Shown: positions 9,045 through 17,961, counted from the stretch's first letter. The stretch: DNA of 64,000 nt from UBA4416 sp040387475 (GCA_040387475.1 JAZKDT010000001.1:496001-560000); one strand, 5' to 3'. The notes: a model not told the origin generated them from the letters alone. Numbers and translations are program-made.

Positions 9045-10223
9045 ATGAAACAATTAATAATATACAGATCAATAACCGTTTTAATTATCTCAATGCTGTT
9101 TGCCTCATGTGGTAACAAAGCTGAAGAAACCAAAGCAGAAGTACATCACGAAGAAGCTGCCAACACCGTAGAGTTTACAGATGAACAATACAGGGTGGCA
9201 AATGTTACACTTGGTAATATAGAAATGAAAGCTTTAAGCGGTGCAATAAAAGTAAATGGTATGCTTGATGTACCACCACAAAATTTGGTAAGTGTATCAG
9301 CACCAATGGGTGGCTTTTTAAAAAGTACGGAATTGTTGCAGGGCTTGAAAGTAAAAAAGGGAGAAGTGATAGCTGTGATACAAAACGCAGATTATATTCA
9401 GATACAACAGGATTATGTAGATAATAAAAGTCAGTTGGAATATTTGGAAGCAGAGTATAAACGTCAGGAAGAACTCGCAAAGGAAAATGTCAATTCTCAA
9501 AAGACATTGTTACAATCAAAAACGCAATACCAAAGCATGATGGCAAAAGTAAGCGGTTTAAGATCAAAGTTGGCGTTATTAGGCATTAGTACCAATCAGG
9601 TAGAAAGCGGCAATTTTCAAAATTCAATAACACTTTACGCTCCTATTAGTGGCTATGTAACACAGGTAAATGTAAATATCGGCATGTTTGTAAACCCAAC
9701 CGATGTGATGTTTAAAATTGTTGACACAGAGCACTTACATGCTGAATTAACAGTATTTGAAAAAGACGTTCCAAAATTAAAAATAGGTCAGAAAGTACGC
9801 TTTACATTAGCGAACGAAACAACAGAGCGTATTGCAACCGTGTATTTAATTGGTAGGGAAATAAGAGAAGACCGAACCGTGCGCATTCATTGCCATTTGG
9901 ATAAGGAAGATATGGAGTTGTTACCTGGCATGTATTTAAAAGCTTATGTTGAAGCAGGTACGCAAAGTGTAGCGGCCTTACCGGATAAAGCAATTGTGAA
10001 CTTTGAAGGCAACGATTATATTTTTATAAGCGTTACTTCAGATGAAAAAGGTACACATCATTTTAAAATGGTTCAGGTCGTTAAAGGTGTAAGTGAATTA
10101 AGCTATACAGAAGTTCAGTTACCAAAAGATGTGAGTTCCGAAAGTTCTATTGTTATTAATGGTGCTTACGATATTCTATCTAAAATGAAAAACAGCGAAG
10201 AAGACGAAGGGCATTCACATTAA
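9045..10223 (+). CDS. Periplasmic adaptor lipoprotein of the metal efflux complex (CusB/CzcB family)
   Basis: A 392-residue HlyD-type membrane fusion protein. A lipobox (MLFASC, Cys near residue 22) follows the signal segment. Next come a histidine/glutamate-rich start, a barrel-sandwich lipoyl half (about 75-115), a helical hairpin (about 120-180), the second lipoyl half (SGYVTQVNVNIGMFV) and the beta-barrel. A His-rich tail (EEDEGHSH) may bind metal. It bridges the RND pump and the outer-membrane domain. It lies between those genes and the P-type ATPase, 11 nt before the latter. Confidence 0.92.
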   Translation: MKQLIIYRSITVLIISMLFASCGNKAEETKAEVHHEEAANTVEFTDEQYRVANVTLGNIEMKALSGAIKVNGMLDVPPQNLVSVSAPMGGFLKSTELLQGLKVKKGEVIAVIQNADYIQIQQDYVDNKSQLEYLEAEYKRQEELAKENVNSQKTLLQSKTQYQSMMAKVSGLRSKLALLGISTNQVESGNFQNSITLYAPISGYVTQVNVNIGMFVNPTDVMFKIVDTEHLHAELTVFEKDVPKLKIGQKVRFTLANETTERIATVYLIGREIREDRTVRIHCHLDKEDMELLPGMYLKAYVEAGTQSVAALPDKAIVNFEGNDYIFISVTSDEKGTHHFKMVQVVKGVSELSYTEVQLPKDVSSESSIVINGAYDILSKMKNSEEDEGHSH

Positions 10224-10234
10224 TAAAAAAGACG

Positions 10235-12283
10235 ATGATAAATAAAGACCCAAACCATAAACACACCTACGATGCTCATGGCAATATGACCTGTTGCTCA
10301 TTAGAGGAAAAAATTGATAGAAAATCGGGTAAACCGCATATTCATCACGAAGGTGAAAAGCACGACCACGATCATGAGCACGAAGAAGGGGACGAGGACG
10401 GCCATGATCACGGTTCTGATACAGTAACATGGAAAGCTTACCTTCCTGCGATCATAAGTTTTGTGTTGGTACTTACAGGCATCTTATTTGAACACATCAT
10501 AAAACCCGCATTCTTTAAGGATTACATAAAACTTGTATGGTACATAGTGGCCTACGTTCCTGTGGGTTTACCCGTTATGAAAGATGCTGTAAAGTCCATT
10601 GCAAAAGGCGCTTTCTTTTCAGAATTTTTCTTAATGTCTATTGCTACTATCGGGGCATTTTTTATTGGTGAGTATGCAGAAGGTGTAACGGTCATGTTGT
10701 TCTATGCCATTGGAGAATTATTTCAAACCGCAGCCGTTAACCGTGCAAAACGGAGCATAAAAGCGTTGTTGGATATTCGCCCAGATACGGTAAATGTAAA
10801 TCGTAACGGCATAATCCAAACAGTTGCACCTTCCGAAATTCAGATCGGGGATATGATACAGGTAAAGCCGGGTGAAAAGGTGGCGTTGGATGGAGAATTA
10901 ATTTCAGAGTCAGCTTCTTTTAATACAGCAGCTTTAACAGGCGAAAGCAAACCCGATACAAAAAGCAAAGGTGAAGTTGTATTGGCAGGAATGATAAATT
11001 TAAATTCTGTTTCTGATATTAAAGTAACAACCTTGTTCAAAGACAGCAAGCTGTCTAAAATATTACAAATGGTTCAGGATGCAACCGCACGTAAATCACA
11101 AACACAATTATTCATTTCCAAATTTGCTAAGATCTACACACCTATTGTTGTATTCCTGGCAATTGGTATTTGCTTTTTACCATACTTCTTTGTTTCAAAT
11201 TATGTATTTAACGATTGGTTATATAAATCATTGGTGTTCCTTGTTATTTCATGCCCTTGCGCTTTGGTGATCTCAATTCCTTTGGGATATTTTGGTGGTA
11301 TTGGTTTGGCATCACGTAACGGTATTTTATTTAAAGGTTCTAATTACCTCGATGTAATGACAAAAATAAATACCGTTGTTATGGATAAAACAGGCACCTT
11401 AACCAAAGGTGTATTTAAGGTTCAGAAAATTGTTGCGGTAGATATGGACGAAAAAGAATTATTAAAATTAACCGCTGCTATCGAAAGTAAATCAACCCAC
11501 CCAATTGCACAGGCTGTTGTTAACCATGCAGGTAAAGGAATAGACGGTATAAACATTGGGAATGTAGTGGAAATTTCAGGACATGGTTTAAAAGGAACGA
11601 TTGAAGGAAAAGAGATATTAGCAGGAAATTTAAAGCTGCTTAAAAAATTTAATATCGAATACGACAAGACCATTGAAACAATTGTAGAAACGATTTTAGT
11701 AGTGGCAGTAAACAATAAATACGCAGGTTATATAACAATTGCCGATGAAATAAAAGAAGATGCAGAACAGGCCATTAAGGAAATGCACAGCCTTAATATT
11801 AAAACAGTCATGTTGTCCGGCGATAAAAAAAGTGTAGTAGATAAAGTAGCACAGGCTTTAAAAATAGATAATGCCTTTGGCGATTTATTACCCGAAAATA
11901 AAGTAGAAAAAGTACAGACATTAAAAAATGAAGGTCGTGTAATTGCATTTGTGGGCGATGGTGTAAACGATGCCCCAGTAGTGGCTTTGGCAGATGCAGG
12001 TATTGCAATGGGCGGTTTGGGTAGCGATGCTACCATTGAAATCGCCGATATTGTTATTCAGAATGATCAGCCCTCTAAAATCGTAACAGCCATTAAAATA
12101 GGCAGGATCACCAAACGCATTGTTTGGCAAAACATTTCCTTGGCTATGGGTGTTAAAGTTATTGTATTAATAATGGGAGCCGGTGGCGTTGCCACCTTAT
12201 GGGAAGCTGTATTTGCAGATGTAGGCGTAGCTTTGTTGGCAATACTAAACGCTGTGAGAATTCAAAAAATAAAACTAAATTAA
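10235..12283 (+). CDS. Heavy-metal-translocating P-type ATPase (Zn/Cd/Pb type)
   Basis: A 682-residue P1B ATPase. The N terminus is a disordered His/Asp/Glu-rich tail in place of a CxxC metal-binding domain. The membrane metal site is the CPC motif (SCPCALVISIP), the phosphorylation site is DKTGTLTKG, and the hinge is GDGVNDAP. The residues after CPC (PLGYFGGIGLASRNGILFKG) follow the ZntA/CadA pattern. It would move divalent metal from cytoplasm to periplasm, feeding the RND complex encoded just upstream. The His-rich tail probably replaces an HMA domain as a metal sensor or trap. Confidence 0.93.
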   Translation: MINKDPNHKHTYDAHGNMTCCSLEEKIDRKSGKPHIHHEGEKHDHDHEHEEGDEDGHDHGSDTVTWKAYLPAIISFVLVLTGILFEHIIKPAFFKDYIKLVWYIVAYVPVGLPVMKDAVKSIAKGAFFSEFFLMSIATIGAFFIGEYAEGVTVMLFYAIGELFQTAAVNRAKRSIKALLDIRPDTVNVNRNGIIQTVAPSEIQIGDMIQVKPGEKVALDGELISESASFNTAALTGESKPDTKSKGEVVLAGMINLNSVSDIKVTTLFKDSKLSKILQMVQDATARKSQTQLFISKFAKIYTPIVVFLAIGICFLPYFFVSNYVFNDWLYKSLVFLVISCPCALVISIPLGYFGGIGLASRNGILFKGSNYLDVMTKINTVVMDKTGTLTKGVFKVQKIVAVDMDEKELLKLTAAIESKSTHPIAQAVVNHAGKGIDGINIGNVVEISGHGLKGTIEGKEILAGNLKLLKKFNIEYDKTIETIVETILVVAVNNKYAGYITIADEIKEDAEQAIKEMHSLNIKTVMLSGDKKSVVDKVAQALKIDNAFGDLLPENKVEKVQTLKNEGRVIAFVGDGVNDAPVVALADAGIAMGGLGSDATIEIADIVIQNDQPSKIVTAIKIGRITKRIVWQNISLAMGVKVIVLIMGAGGVATLWEAVFADVGVALLAILNAVRIQKIKLN

Positions 12284-12301
12284 TACTTCAAAATAAAAAC
12301 T

Positions 12302-12667
12302 ATGAAAACTAAAAGCTTCAACATCACAAAAATCGCATTAGTATTTTTAATGCTTATTTCAGTATCTGCATTCGCGCAAAAGAATAAAAACATTCAAACC
12401 GCAGTTATCAAAACAAAAATTTACTGCGACCATTGCAAGCAATGCGAAACCTGTGGGGATAAATTCAATAAAGATCTATACAACGAAGATGGTATTAAAA
12501 GAGTGGATATCGATCCCAAAGCAAATACAATAACGGTTATCTACGACACTCGTAAAACCGACATTGATAAGATCAGGTTATTTATTTCAAAATTAGGTTA
12601 CGATGCTGATGAAGTAAAAGCAGACCCCGCAGGAATTGCAAAACTCGATGGGTGTTGTAAAAAATAA
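12302..12667 (+). CDS. Secreted HMA-like metal-binding protein
   Basis: A 121-residue protein with a signal peptide ending SAFAQ (about 1-25) and a heavy-metal-associated ferredoxin-like fold. The metal loop is unusually cysteine-rich (CDHCKQCETC) and the C terminus adds GCCKK. Such proteins bind soft or borderline metals in the periplasm. It lies 18 nt after the P-type ATPase gene in the same operon, so it may receive metal that the ATPase exports or deliver it to the RND pump. Confidence 0.85.
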   Translation: MKTKSFNITKIALVFLMLISVSAFAQKNKNIQTAVIKTKIYCDHCKQCETCGDKFNKDLYNEDGIKRVDIDPKANTITVIYDTRKTDIDKIRLFISKLGYDADEVKADPAGIAKLDGCCKK

Positions 12668-12687
12668 TTTTAATAAAACGCAATATC

Positions 12688-12990
12688 ATGGGAATAGAAA
12701 TCGAATTGGCAGAATTATTAGTAATTCAATTATTGGCAAGCAATTTCTTCGCACGGTTTGAAGTAGAAACACCGGCTTTGAAAAAAATTGTAAAATGGTT
12801 ATTCATTGCCGGCATTACTGTCGGCTTGTATTATTGGTTAGGTCATTGGGCGGCTATCTTTCCGGTTGTTGCTTTAATTCCTGGCACTGTTTATCATTTT
12901 AATTGGTGTAAAAAAAATGGGATAGATCCTTTAAAAGCAACGCCAAAGAAAAAATACTATCAATTAAGAGGCTGGAAATGGGAAGAGTAA
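12688..12990 (+). CDS. Small membrane protein at the end of the metal operon
   Basis: A 100-residue protein with two or three hydrophobic helices (about 8-25, 35-55, 57-75) and a basic, aromatic C terminus (KKKYYQLRGWKWEE). I do not recognise a family. Its position 20 nt after the HMA-like gene suggests it belongs to the efflux operon, perhaps as an accessory membrane subunit. Confidence 0.7.
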   Translation: MGIEIELAELLVIQLLASNFFARFEVETPALKKIVKWLFIAGITVGLYYWLGHWAAIFPVVALIPGTVYHFNWCKKNGIDPLKATPKKKYYQLRGWKWEE

Positions 12991-13039
12991 ATTAACGCTC
13001 AATAGTTCCTTTACTGTAAACCATTTCCTCGCCATCATT

Positions 13040-13402
13040 TCAGGCTTTACGCATCAGCATTTGTAAACCTTCAGGTATGATTTTAATTTCTTTATCGGTA
13101 AGTGCATGATAAAAATATTGCATCTCTCCTTCATCATCTTCTAAAGCCAGGTACATTTCAAAAGATGTGTCCTGATTGTATCTTACTTCAAGTACCTTAT
13201 CCATATTGTAAATATCGTAGGCTATACATGAACCGGCATCTTTGCCTTTATGAAATAAGCCTACTTCAATATCTCCCTGTTCAAGTAGAGACACAATTAA
13301 AAATTCGATCAAAGCGGGCGCAATATCCCTTATTGTTTTTTTCAGTTCATCAGTATAATATACTGTTTCCCAAACTTCGTCAAGTTGTTCTCTTTCTGTC
13401 AT
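13040..13402 (-). CDS. Hypothetical protein, 120 residues
   Basis: A soluble, acidic protein with no recognisable catalytic motif. Charged and hydrophobic residues alternate as in a small alpha/beta domain. It runs against the metal operon and away from the 13597 gene. A perfect 10-bp inverted repeat lies in the divergent gap upstream of its start. Function unknown. Confidence 0.65.
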   Translation of the reverse strand: MTEREQLDEVWETVYYTDELKKTIRDIAPALIEFLIVSLLEQGDIEVGLFHKGKDAGSCIAYDIYNMDKVLEVRYNQDTSFEMYLALEDDEGEMQYFYHALTDKEIKIIPEGLQMLMRKA

Positions 13403-13447
13403 GCTTTCTTTTTTTATTACAATAAAATTAATAATCTGAACGTAAAT

Positions 13448-13472
13448 AATTTGCTACAAAACGTAGCAAATT
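13448..13472. promoter_or_regulatory. Perfect inverted repeat between divergent genes (operator candidate)
   Basis: AATTTGCTAC and GTAGCAAATT are perfect 10-bp arms separated by 5 nt (AAAAC). It lies midway between the minus-strand 13040-13402 gene and the plus-strand 13597-14505 gene. The symmetry and spacing suit a dimeric HTH repressor; no long T-run follows, so a terminator is less likely. Confidence 0.5.
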
Positions 13473-13596
13473 GATGCTATATTTATCAACATTGGTTTTT
13501 TTAATGGTGCAAATTTGATAATTTTAGTAAACGTAATATTGATCGATAATTGATCACGATTTAACGAAAGGATAACAACAAATTGATTTATTTAAA

Positions 13597-14505
13597 ATGC
13601 TTAAGAGCCATGTTCAGGTTGCTCCCTTCAAGGAGCATCCAATTACCGACCATTCTATTACCGAACCAAACGGGTTCGATGTGATCGCTTTTACCCAGGC
13701 GCAGGCTTCCGATTTTATAGTATCAGATAAATTTTCTTTAGAGCAATATTGTACTTGCTTATTACACCGCTTATTCCTGCTTGATAAATCCGATATCAAG
13801 CCATTTATCCAATATCAATGCGAACTGCTCGCAGAACCCTTTATTTGGCTTAATAAGTTTGAAAAGCTGATAGATATTAACCGCGATATATTTACTACTA
13901 AAGAACAGAACATTAAAATTGAAAAGGCTTTAGTAATTATAGAATTGATCAGGCAGGAAATTCAAAGCAATAAATTCAATCCATCTGCACAATATAGCTT
14001 TGATAAGGTGCAGAAGAAAATAAAGGAATATCCAAGCACCGAGGAAAAGCTTTCATATCTGATGGAAGCAAAAACAAAGTATCTGCAAAATAAACCACAG
14101 CTCATAAATCCAAACGAGGTCCCCTTTAACGAAAAAATTGATTTGGAAATTGTTTTATTAAAAGACCAGGATAAATTAAGTAAGAAAAGATTGAAAACCT
14201 TTACTGCCACTGAAAATAAAAGTCCCCTCGGTCCCCTCAAAAAGTCCCCTCAGTCCCCTGATAAATTTAAGATCAATACTAACTTAAATCAATTCGTGGA
14301 TATTTTCTTTCAGCTCATACACGAAAAGAAAGTAGACGGTAAACCATATTTAGAAGCTTCACCAAATGAATTGGCAGAAATGATCGCAACATGGTTTAAG
14401 GATAAAGAAGGAAAAGAGATTTCAATAGACACTATTAAAACAATATTGAAACCATCAAGATACGAAAAGCGACCTAAGGGAAATGCGCGTTTTAACCTTC
14501 CGTAG
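13597..14505 (+). CDS. Element protein of unknown function, possibly RteC-like
   Basis: A 302-residue, mostly helical, charged protein without membrane segments. The middle carries a proline-rich linker (KSPLGPLKKSPQSPDK, about 209-224) encoded by four GTCCCCT repeats, and the C-terminal 75 residues look like a separate small helical domain. The overall shape recalls RteC-type regulatory proteins of Bacteroidota elements, but the match is weak. It lies downstream of the perfect inverted repeat at 13448-13472. A role in replication or regulation of the element is inferred from the iteron-like repeats inside and after it. Confidence 0.6.
   Translation: MLKSHVQVAPFKEHPITDHSITEPNGFDVIAFTQAQASDFIVSDKFSLEQYCTCLLHRLFLLDKSDIKPFIQYQCELLAEPFIWLNKFEKLIDINRDIFTTKEQNIKIEKALVIIELIRQEIQSNKFNPSAQYSFDKVQKKIKEYPSTEEKLSYLMEAKTKYLQNKPQLINPNEVPFNEKIDLEIVLLKDQDKLSKKRLKTFTATENKSPLGPLKKSPQSPDKFKINTNLNQFVDIFFQLIHEKKVDGKPYLEASPNELAEMIATWFKDKEGKEISIDTIKTILKPSRYEKRPKGNARFNLP
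14222..14259. repeat. Four GTCCCCT direct repeats inside the 13597 gene
   Basis: GTCCCCT occurs at 14222, 14231, 14244 and 14253 with 2-6 nt between copies. Two further copies lie at 15078 and 15089. The clustering is iteron-like, and the segment is unusually C-rich for this AT-rich gene. Confidence 0.6.
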
Positions 14506-14511
14506 ATTTGA

Positions 14512-14958
14512 TTATTTTGTCCAGGTCGCCGCAAGCTGTTGCAATATCCCTGCTTTCTTTGCTATTCCAATTGTGTTTGGGAAATCTTTATAATGAACAA
14601 TATGAGAATCCTTAAATTGAACTAAAGCGATCGAAGATTGTATTTCAAAATTCTCTCCTGTACTTTGTGCTTTACCTTTAGTAAAATATTCAATTGTTAC
14701 CATGTCGGAAGTCGAACTAAAATAACTTTTAGCGTTCACATTGTCAATTTGAATAAGCTTTCCTAATGGGCTTTTACTTACATTTTCAAAATGTTCCTTA
14801 ATTTTTGGAAGCCCTTTCAGTACCGTTCCTCCTTCAACTGTAAATGGGATTTCAAAAATTGCATCTTGATCAAAAAAACTCACGAATTTTCCATAATCAC
14901 GCATTTCTAATGCTTTTGATAGTTCCGTTACAATTTTATTAATGTCGTTTTCTGTCAT
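14512..14958 (-). CDS. SnoaL-like / NTF2-fold protein
   Basis: A 148-residue protein with the usual start of this fold: a helix (IVTELSKALEMRDYGKFVSFFDQDAIFEIPF) reading into beta strands, then EHFENVSKSP and two long strands near the end. NTF2-like proteins bind small hydrophobic molecules or act as isomerases or hydratases; substrate unknown. It converges on the 13597 gene with a 6-nt gap, and looks like passenger cargo. Confidence 0.75.
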   Translation of the reverse strand: MTENDINKIVTELSKALEMRDYGKFVSFFDQDAIFEIPFTVEGGTVLKGLPKIKEHFENVSKSPLGKLIQIDNVNAKSYFSSTSDMVTIEYFTKGKAQSTGENFEIQSSIALVQFKDSHIVHYKDFPNTIGIAKKAGILQQLAATWTK

Positions 14959-15077
14959 GTTATTGGATGTTTTATTTATTTATCATTTTTAAAATTAGAT
15001 GATTTTGTACCCTAAATTTAATCAAGATAAATAGTAATTCAAAGCTCCCCGATTAACGCCGCTTTGCAATAAAAATA

Positions 15078-15102
15078 GTCCCCTCATGGTCCCCTCGGGA
15101 CC
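15078..15102. repeat. GTCCCCT repeats with a GGTCCC palindrome upstream of the HTH gene
   Basis: Two more GTCCCCT copies (15078-15084, 15089-15095). The second is part of the interrupted palindrome GGTCCC-CTC-GGGACC (15088-15102). It lies about 60 nt before the HTH gene, so it could be an operator for that protein or a replication iteron. Confidence 0.5.
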
Positions 15103-15159
15103 AAAGGACTTTTCACTCTCCCGCATTTTTGCACCATAAACAATTAAAAAACGTTATTT

Positions 15160-15438
15160 ATGGAAGCAGTAATCTTATCCAAAGACCAATTCAATTCATT
15201 GGCAGCCTCAATCGAGGAAATCAAATCAAAGTTAACAGCAGAGAACAAAAAACCATCCGAGCAGTATCTCGATAATCAGGAATTCTTATTACTGATGAAA
15301 ATTTCAAAACGTACCGCGCAAACATGGCGCGATGAAGGAAAGATTTCTTTCTCTCAGGTTGGTAACAAGATCTATTATCGTTTATCCGATGTAGAAGCTT
15401 TGTTGGAAAAACACTATGTAAAATCTTTTAAAAAGTAA
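15160..15438 (+). CDS. Helix-turn-helix DNA-binding protein (excisionase-like)
   Basis: A 92-residue protein. After a coiled N terminus comes a MerR/excisionase-type winged helix: LLLMKISKRTAQTWRDEG (recognition helix) and a wing with VGNKIYYRLSDVEALL. Proteins of this kind are common next to integrases and replication proteins in Bacteroidota elements, where they act as directionality or regulatory factors. Its stop codon overlaps the Shine-Dalgarno sequence of the next gene. It may bind the palindrome at 15088-15102. Confidence 0.85.
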   Translation: MEAVILSKDQFNSLAASIEEIKSKLTAENKKPSEQYLDNQEFLLLMKISKRTAQTWRDEGKISFSQVGNKIYYRLSDVEALLEKHYVKSFKK

Positions 15439-15449
15439 GGAGGTAGAAA
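15438..15449 (+). promoter_or_regulatory. Strong Shine-Dalgarno overlapping the HTH stop codon
   Basis: The stop codon of the HTH gene runs into AAGGAGGT, a full match to the 16S 3' end, 5-6 nt before the ATG at 15450. Bacteroidota genes seldom carry such sites, so this suggests translational coupling and possibly a foreign origin of the block. Confidence 0.6.
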
Positions 15450-15836
15450 ATGGATAAGTACAAAGAAACACTGCACGATCTTACCTGGACTGAATTGCTT
15501 CAACAAATTTCAGCCGTTTTAGAACGCGATCAAAAAACATTGGAAAGCAATGTGAACTATTACAAGAAGTTGTTTAACGATAGTAACGCCGACAAAGAGC
15601 AGTTGAATAAATTATTTGATAAGCTGCAGCTCGACAAATTACGTTTCAATTATTTCTCAGAATTATTTGTGAGGATCGAAGAACAGAATTACAAGTTAAT
15701 GATCATGCAATTGGAAAGCTGTATAAAGCAGGAAACTGAAATGCAGAACCGCACACCTAAAGATTGGGTTGCAACAGTTCGTTTCGAGAACGGAGAGATC
15801 AAAGTTTATTTCATGCCATTGTCTTATTACCAATAA
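15450..15836 (+). CDS. Hypothetical protein, 128 residues, maintenance block
   Basis: Helical and strongly charged in its first two thirds (coiled-coil-like), ending in a short beta-rich tail (TVRFENGEIKVYFMPL). No known motif is seen. It lies 11 nt after the HTH gene and 12 nt before the RecA-like ATPase gene, so it is probably part of that operon. Perhaps an accessory replication or partition protein. Confidence 0.7.
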   Translation: MDKYKETLHDLTWTELLQQISAVLERDQKTLESNVNYYKKLFNDSNADKEQLNKLFDKLQLDKLRFNYFSELFVRIEEQNYKLMIMQLESCIKQETEMQNRTPKDWVATVRFENGEIKVYFMPLSYYQ

Positions 15837-15848
15837 AATTAAAGCCCT

Positions 15849-17009
15849 ATGTTTGATATTCCACCTCCACCAGACAGGAAAAATGCTGTCAATTCGAATA
15901 CCTCAGAGAAGGGCTTTGAAACTTCTAAAGACAAGCTGATACGTTTGCTTGAATCACAGCAAAAAATAAAAGAGAACAAAGGCAAGCCTATTAATTTTAG
16001 TCAGCCTATTGTCTGGCAAAAAGATAATCCGGTATTCTTTCCAAAAACAATCAATGTTATACAAGGTAAGGCAGGCGTACATAAATCGCGCCTTGCCGAA
16101 ACCGTTTGCGCAGCCATGCTCAAAACACCGGAGAGTAACCGTGATCTTTTAAACTTTAAAACAAATATTCTTACCCGTTATGCAGTTTGCTATGTTGACA
16201 CAGAAAGAAATTTATCCGATCAGCTTCCCTACTCGTTACAGCAAATACAATTAAAGGCCGGTTATCCCATTGAAGAACACCCTTACGGCTTCGATTACAT
16301 TTCATTATTAGAGTTTGCACGCGAAGAACGTTTTGATATGCTTAATATTTATTTAGAGCATATCCGAAAACAATTTCCTATGCACCTGTTTATTGTGCTT
16401 GATGTAATTACCGATTGTGTTTTCAATTTCAATGATACTAAGGACAGCATGAAATTAATTGACATGATGAACCAAAGCATCAACCGTTACGATGTAACGT
16501 TTTTATGTTTGATACATGAAAACCCCGGCAGTACAGATAAGGCAAGAGGCCATTTAGGAACAGAGATCTTAAATAAAGCTTCAACAGTAATTCAAATAGG
16601 TTTTGAAAAGGACGCGCAGAACCACAATACCGATTTAATAAAAGTGAATTATTTGAAATGTCGCAGCTCTAAAAAGCATGATCCCTTTTATGTTCAGTAT
16701 TCCGATTCTGAAAAAGGATTGGTATTGGCCGATCAAAACACCATTCAGGAATCAATGGACAGCCGTAACCAAAAAGCGGCCTTAGACGAAACAATAGAGC
16801 TAATAGGAAGGATTTTAATTGAACCAACAGCCAAAACAATTCTGATAGAAAAACTATGCTTCGAAATGGATTGCAAAGAGCGCACAGTTGAAGCCAGGCT
16901 AAAATCTATCCTAACGCATAAATTAGAGATTCCCGATGCAAACAGCACAGCAAAGCAGCTTTGCAAACGTCAGGAAGGAAAGGAGGTATTTTATTATTTA
17001 ACGGAGTAA
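15849..17009 (+). CDS. RecA-like AAA ATPase (RepA/KaiC helicase type)
   Basis: A 386-residue protein. The P-loop is a variant, GKAGVHKS (residues 73-80), in the context IQGKAGVHKSRLAETVC. Walker B is LFIVLD (D185), followed by the H-E-N sensor stretch (CLIHENPG). This order resembles the hexameric RepA helicases of broad-host plasmids and the ATPases beside primases in Bacteroidota elements. The C-terminal 80 residues form a separate helical, winged-helix-like tail. It probably loads or drives replication of the excised element. No primase gene is nearby. Confidence 0.85.
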   Translation: MFDIPPPPDRKNAVNSNTSEKGFETSKDKLIRLLESQQKIKENKGKPINFSQPIVWQKDNPVFFPKTINVIQGKAGVHKSRLAETVCAAMLKTPESNRDLLNFKTNILTRYAVCYVDTERNLSDQLPYSLQQIQLKAGYPIEEHPYGFDYISLLEFAREERFDMLNIYLEHIRKQFPMHLFIVLDVITDCVFNFNDTKDSMKLIDMMNQSINRYDVTFLCLIHENPGSTDKARGHLGTEILNKASTVIQIGFEKDAQNHNTDLIKVNYLKCRSSKKHDPFYVQYSDSEKGLVLADQNTIQESMDSRNQKAALDETIELIGRILIEPTAKTILIEKLCFEMDCKERTVEARLKSILTHKLEIPDANSTAKQLCKRQEGKEVFYYLTE

Positions 17010-17133
17010 AATAAACACTTCCGATGCAAACAGGAAACAAAACAACGTTTGCAAGCTTGCAGACCCCTATATAAGGATATGCAAAGCTGCAAAGATTAAA
17101 TCAAAAAATATAAATCATTAAAAATTTAAGAAA
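17010..17133. other. Repeat-bearing gap after the ATPase gene
   Basis: Holds a perfect palindrome GCAAGCTTGC at 17051-17060, with GTTTGCAAGC leading into it, and an echo, ATGCAAAGCTGCAAAG, shortly after. The pattern is origin-like or operator-like, but no firm assignment is possible. Confidence 0.35.
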
Positions 17134-17886
17134 ATGAAAACAAACAACAACTTCAGAACAGACGACCCAACAAGTGGACAAAGCCAGGATGAAATTTACA
17201 AGCAACTGGAAAAAGAAAATAAGCTGGTCCTTTCCTATTTAACCGTTCGTAAGATCATTGGCATATTAGGTATTCTCTTCCCTGTGATCCTGGTATTAGG
17301 TTCAATATTATTAGGACAATGTAAAGAGATCCAATTATCCATAAGCAACTATTACCATACCAACATGCGCGACGTGTTTGTAGGTTATGTTTGTACACTA
17401 TCAATATTCCTTTTGTCATACAAAGGTTATGATCTTACCGACAGAATAGTTTCAGCATTATCCGGTATCTTTGGTTTAATTGTCGCTTTATTTCCAACGT
17501 CATTAAAGATCAATCCGGACAATTCAGTAATGGATTGTAACATTTGGTGCAATGTTGAAACTCACACATGGATAGGTCAGCTTCATTTAATTTCTGCCGG
17601 CCTGTTTATTCTTTGTCTGTGTTATTTCAGCTTATTTCTATTTACAAAAGGCGAAAGTACACCTACACCGCAAAAGATCATTAGAAACAAGATCTATAAG
17701 GTTTGTGGTTATATTATGCTTGGCTGTATAATTTTGTTGATTGTGTTCTTTCTTTTACCCGATAGTCTTTACCAAAGTCTTGTTGTTTACAAGCCGGTAT
17801 TTTGGTTGGAAACCATTGCTTTTATCGCCTTTGGCTTCTCTTGGTTGGTTAAAGGTGAATTTCTGTTAAAGGATAGCAGTAATTAG
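17134..17886 (+). CDS. Polytopic membrane protein of unknown function
   Basis: A 250-residue protein with a soluble N-terminal 40 residues and six or seven hydrophobic helices (about 42-62, 85-103, 108-122, 148-170, 190-210, 222-240). Two cysteine pairs lie near the middle (CNIWCN). The layout recalls small DUF998-like membrane proteins but I cannot assign it. It lies between the maintenance block and the IetAS-like pair, so it could be cargo or a defence accessory. Confidence 0.7.
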   Translation: MKTNNNFRTDDPTSGQSQDEIYKQLEKENKLVLSYLTVRKIIGILGILFPVILVLGSILLGQCKEIQLSISNYYHTNMRDVFVGYVCTLSIFLLSYKGYDLTDRIVSALSGIFGLIVALFPTSLKINPDNSVMDCNIWCNVETHTWIGQLHLISAGLFILCLCYFSLFLFTKGESTPTPQKIIRNKIYKVCGYIMLGCIILLIVFFLLPDSLYQSLVVYKPVFWLETIAFIAFGFSWLVKGEFLLKDSSN

Positions 17887-17931
17887 CTACAGTAATCTTA
17901 TGAAAAATAGATACTTAACAACTCTGAAAGT

Positions 17932-17961
17932 CTACAGTCCCTATTATAAGAGGGGCTGTAG
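17932..17961. terminator. Hairpin between the membrane gene and the AAA gene
   Basis: CTACAGTCCC and GGGGCTGTAG form a 10-bp stem, with one G-T pair, around a 10-nt loop. It is 46 nt after the stop at 17886. A T-run is lacking, so its role as terminator is uncertain. Confidence 0.4.
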
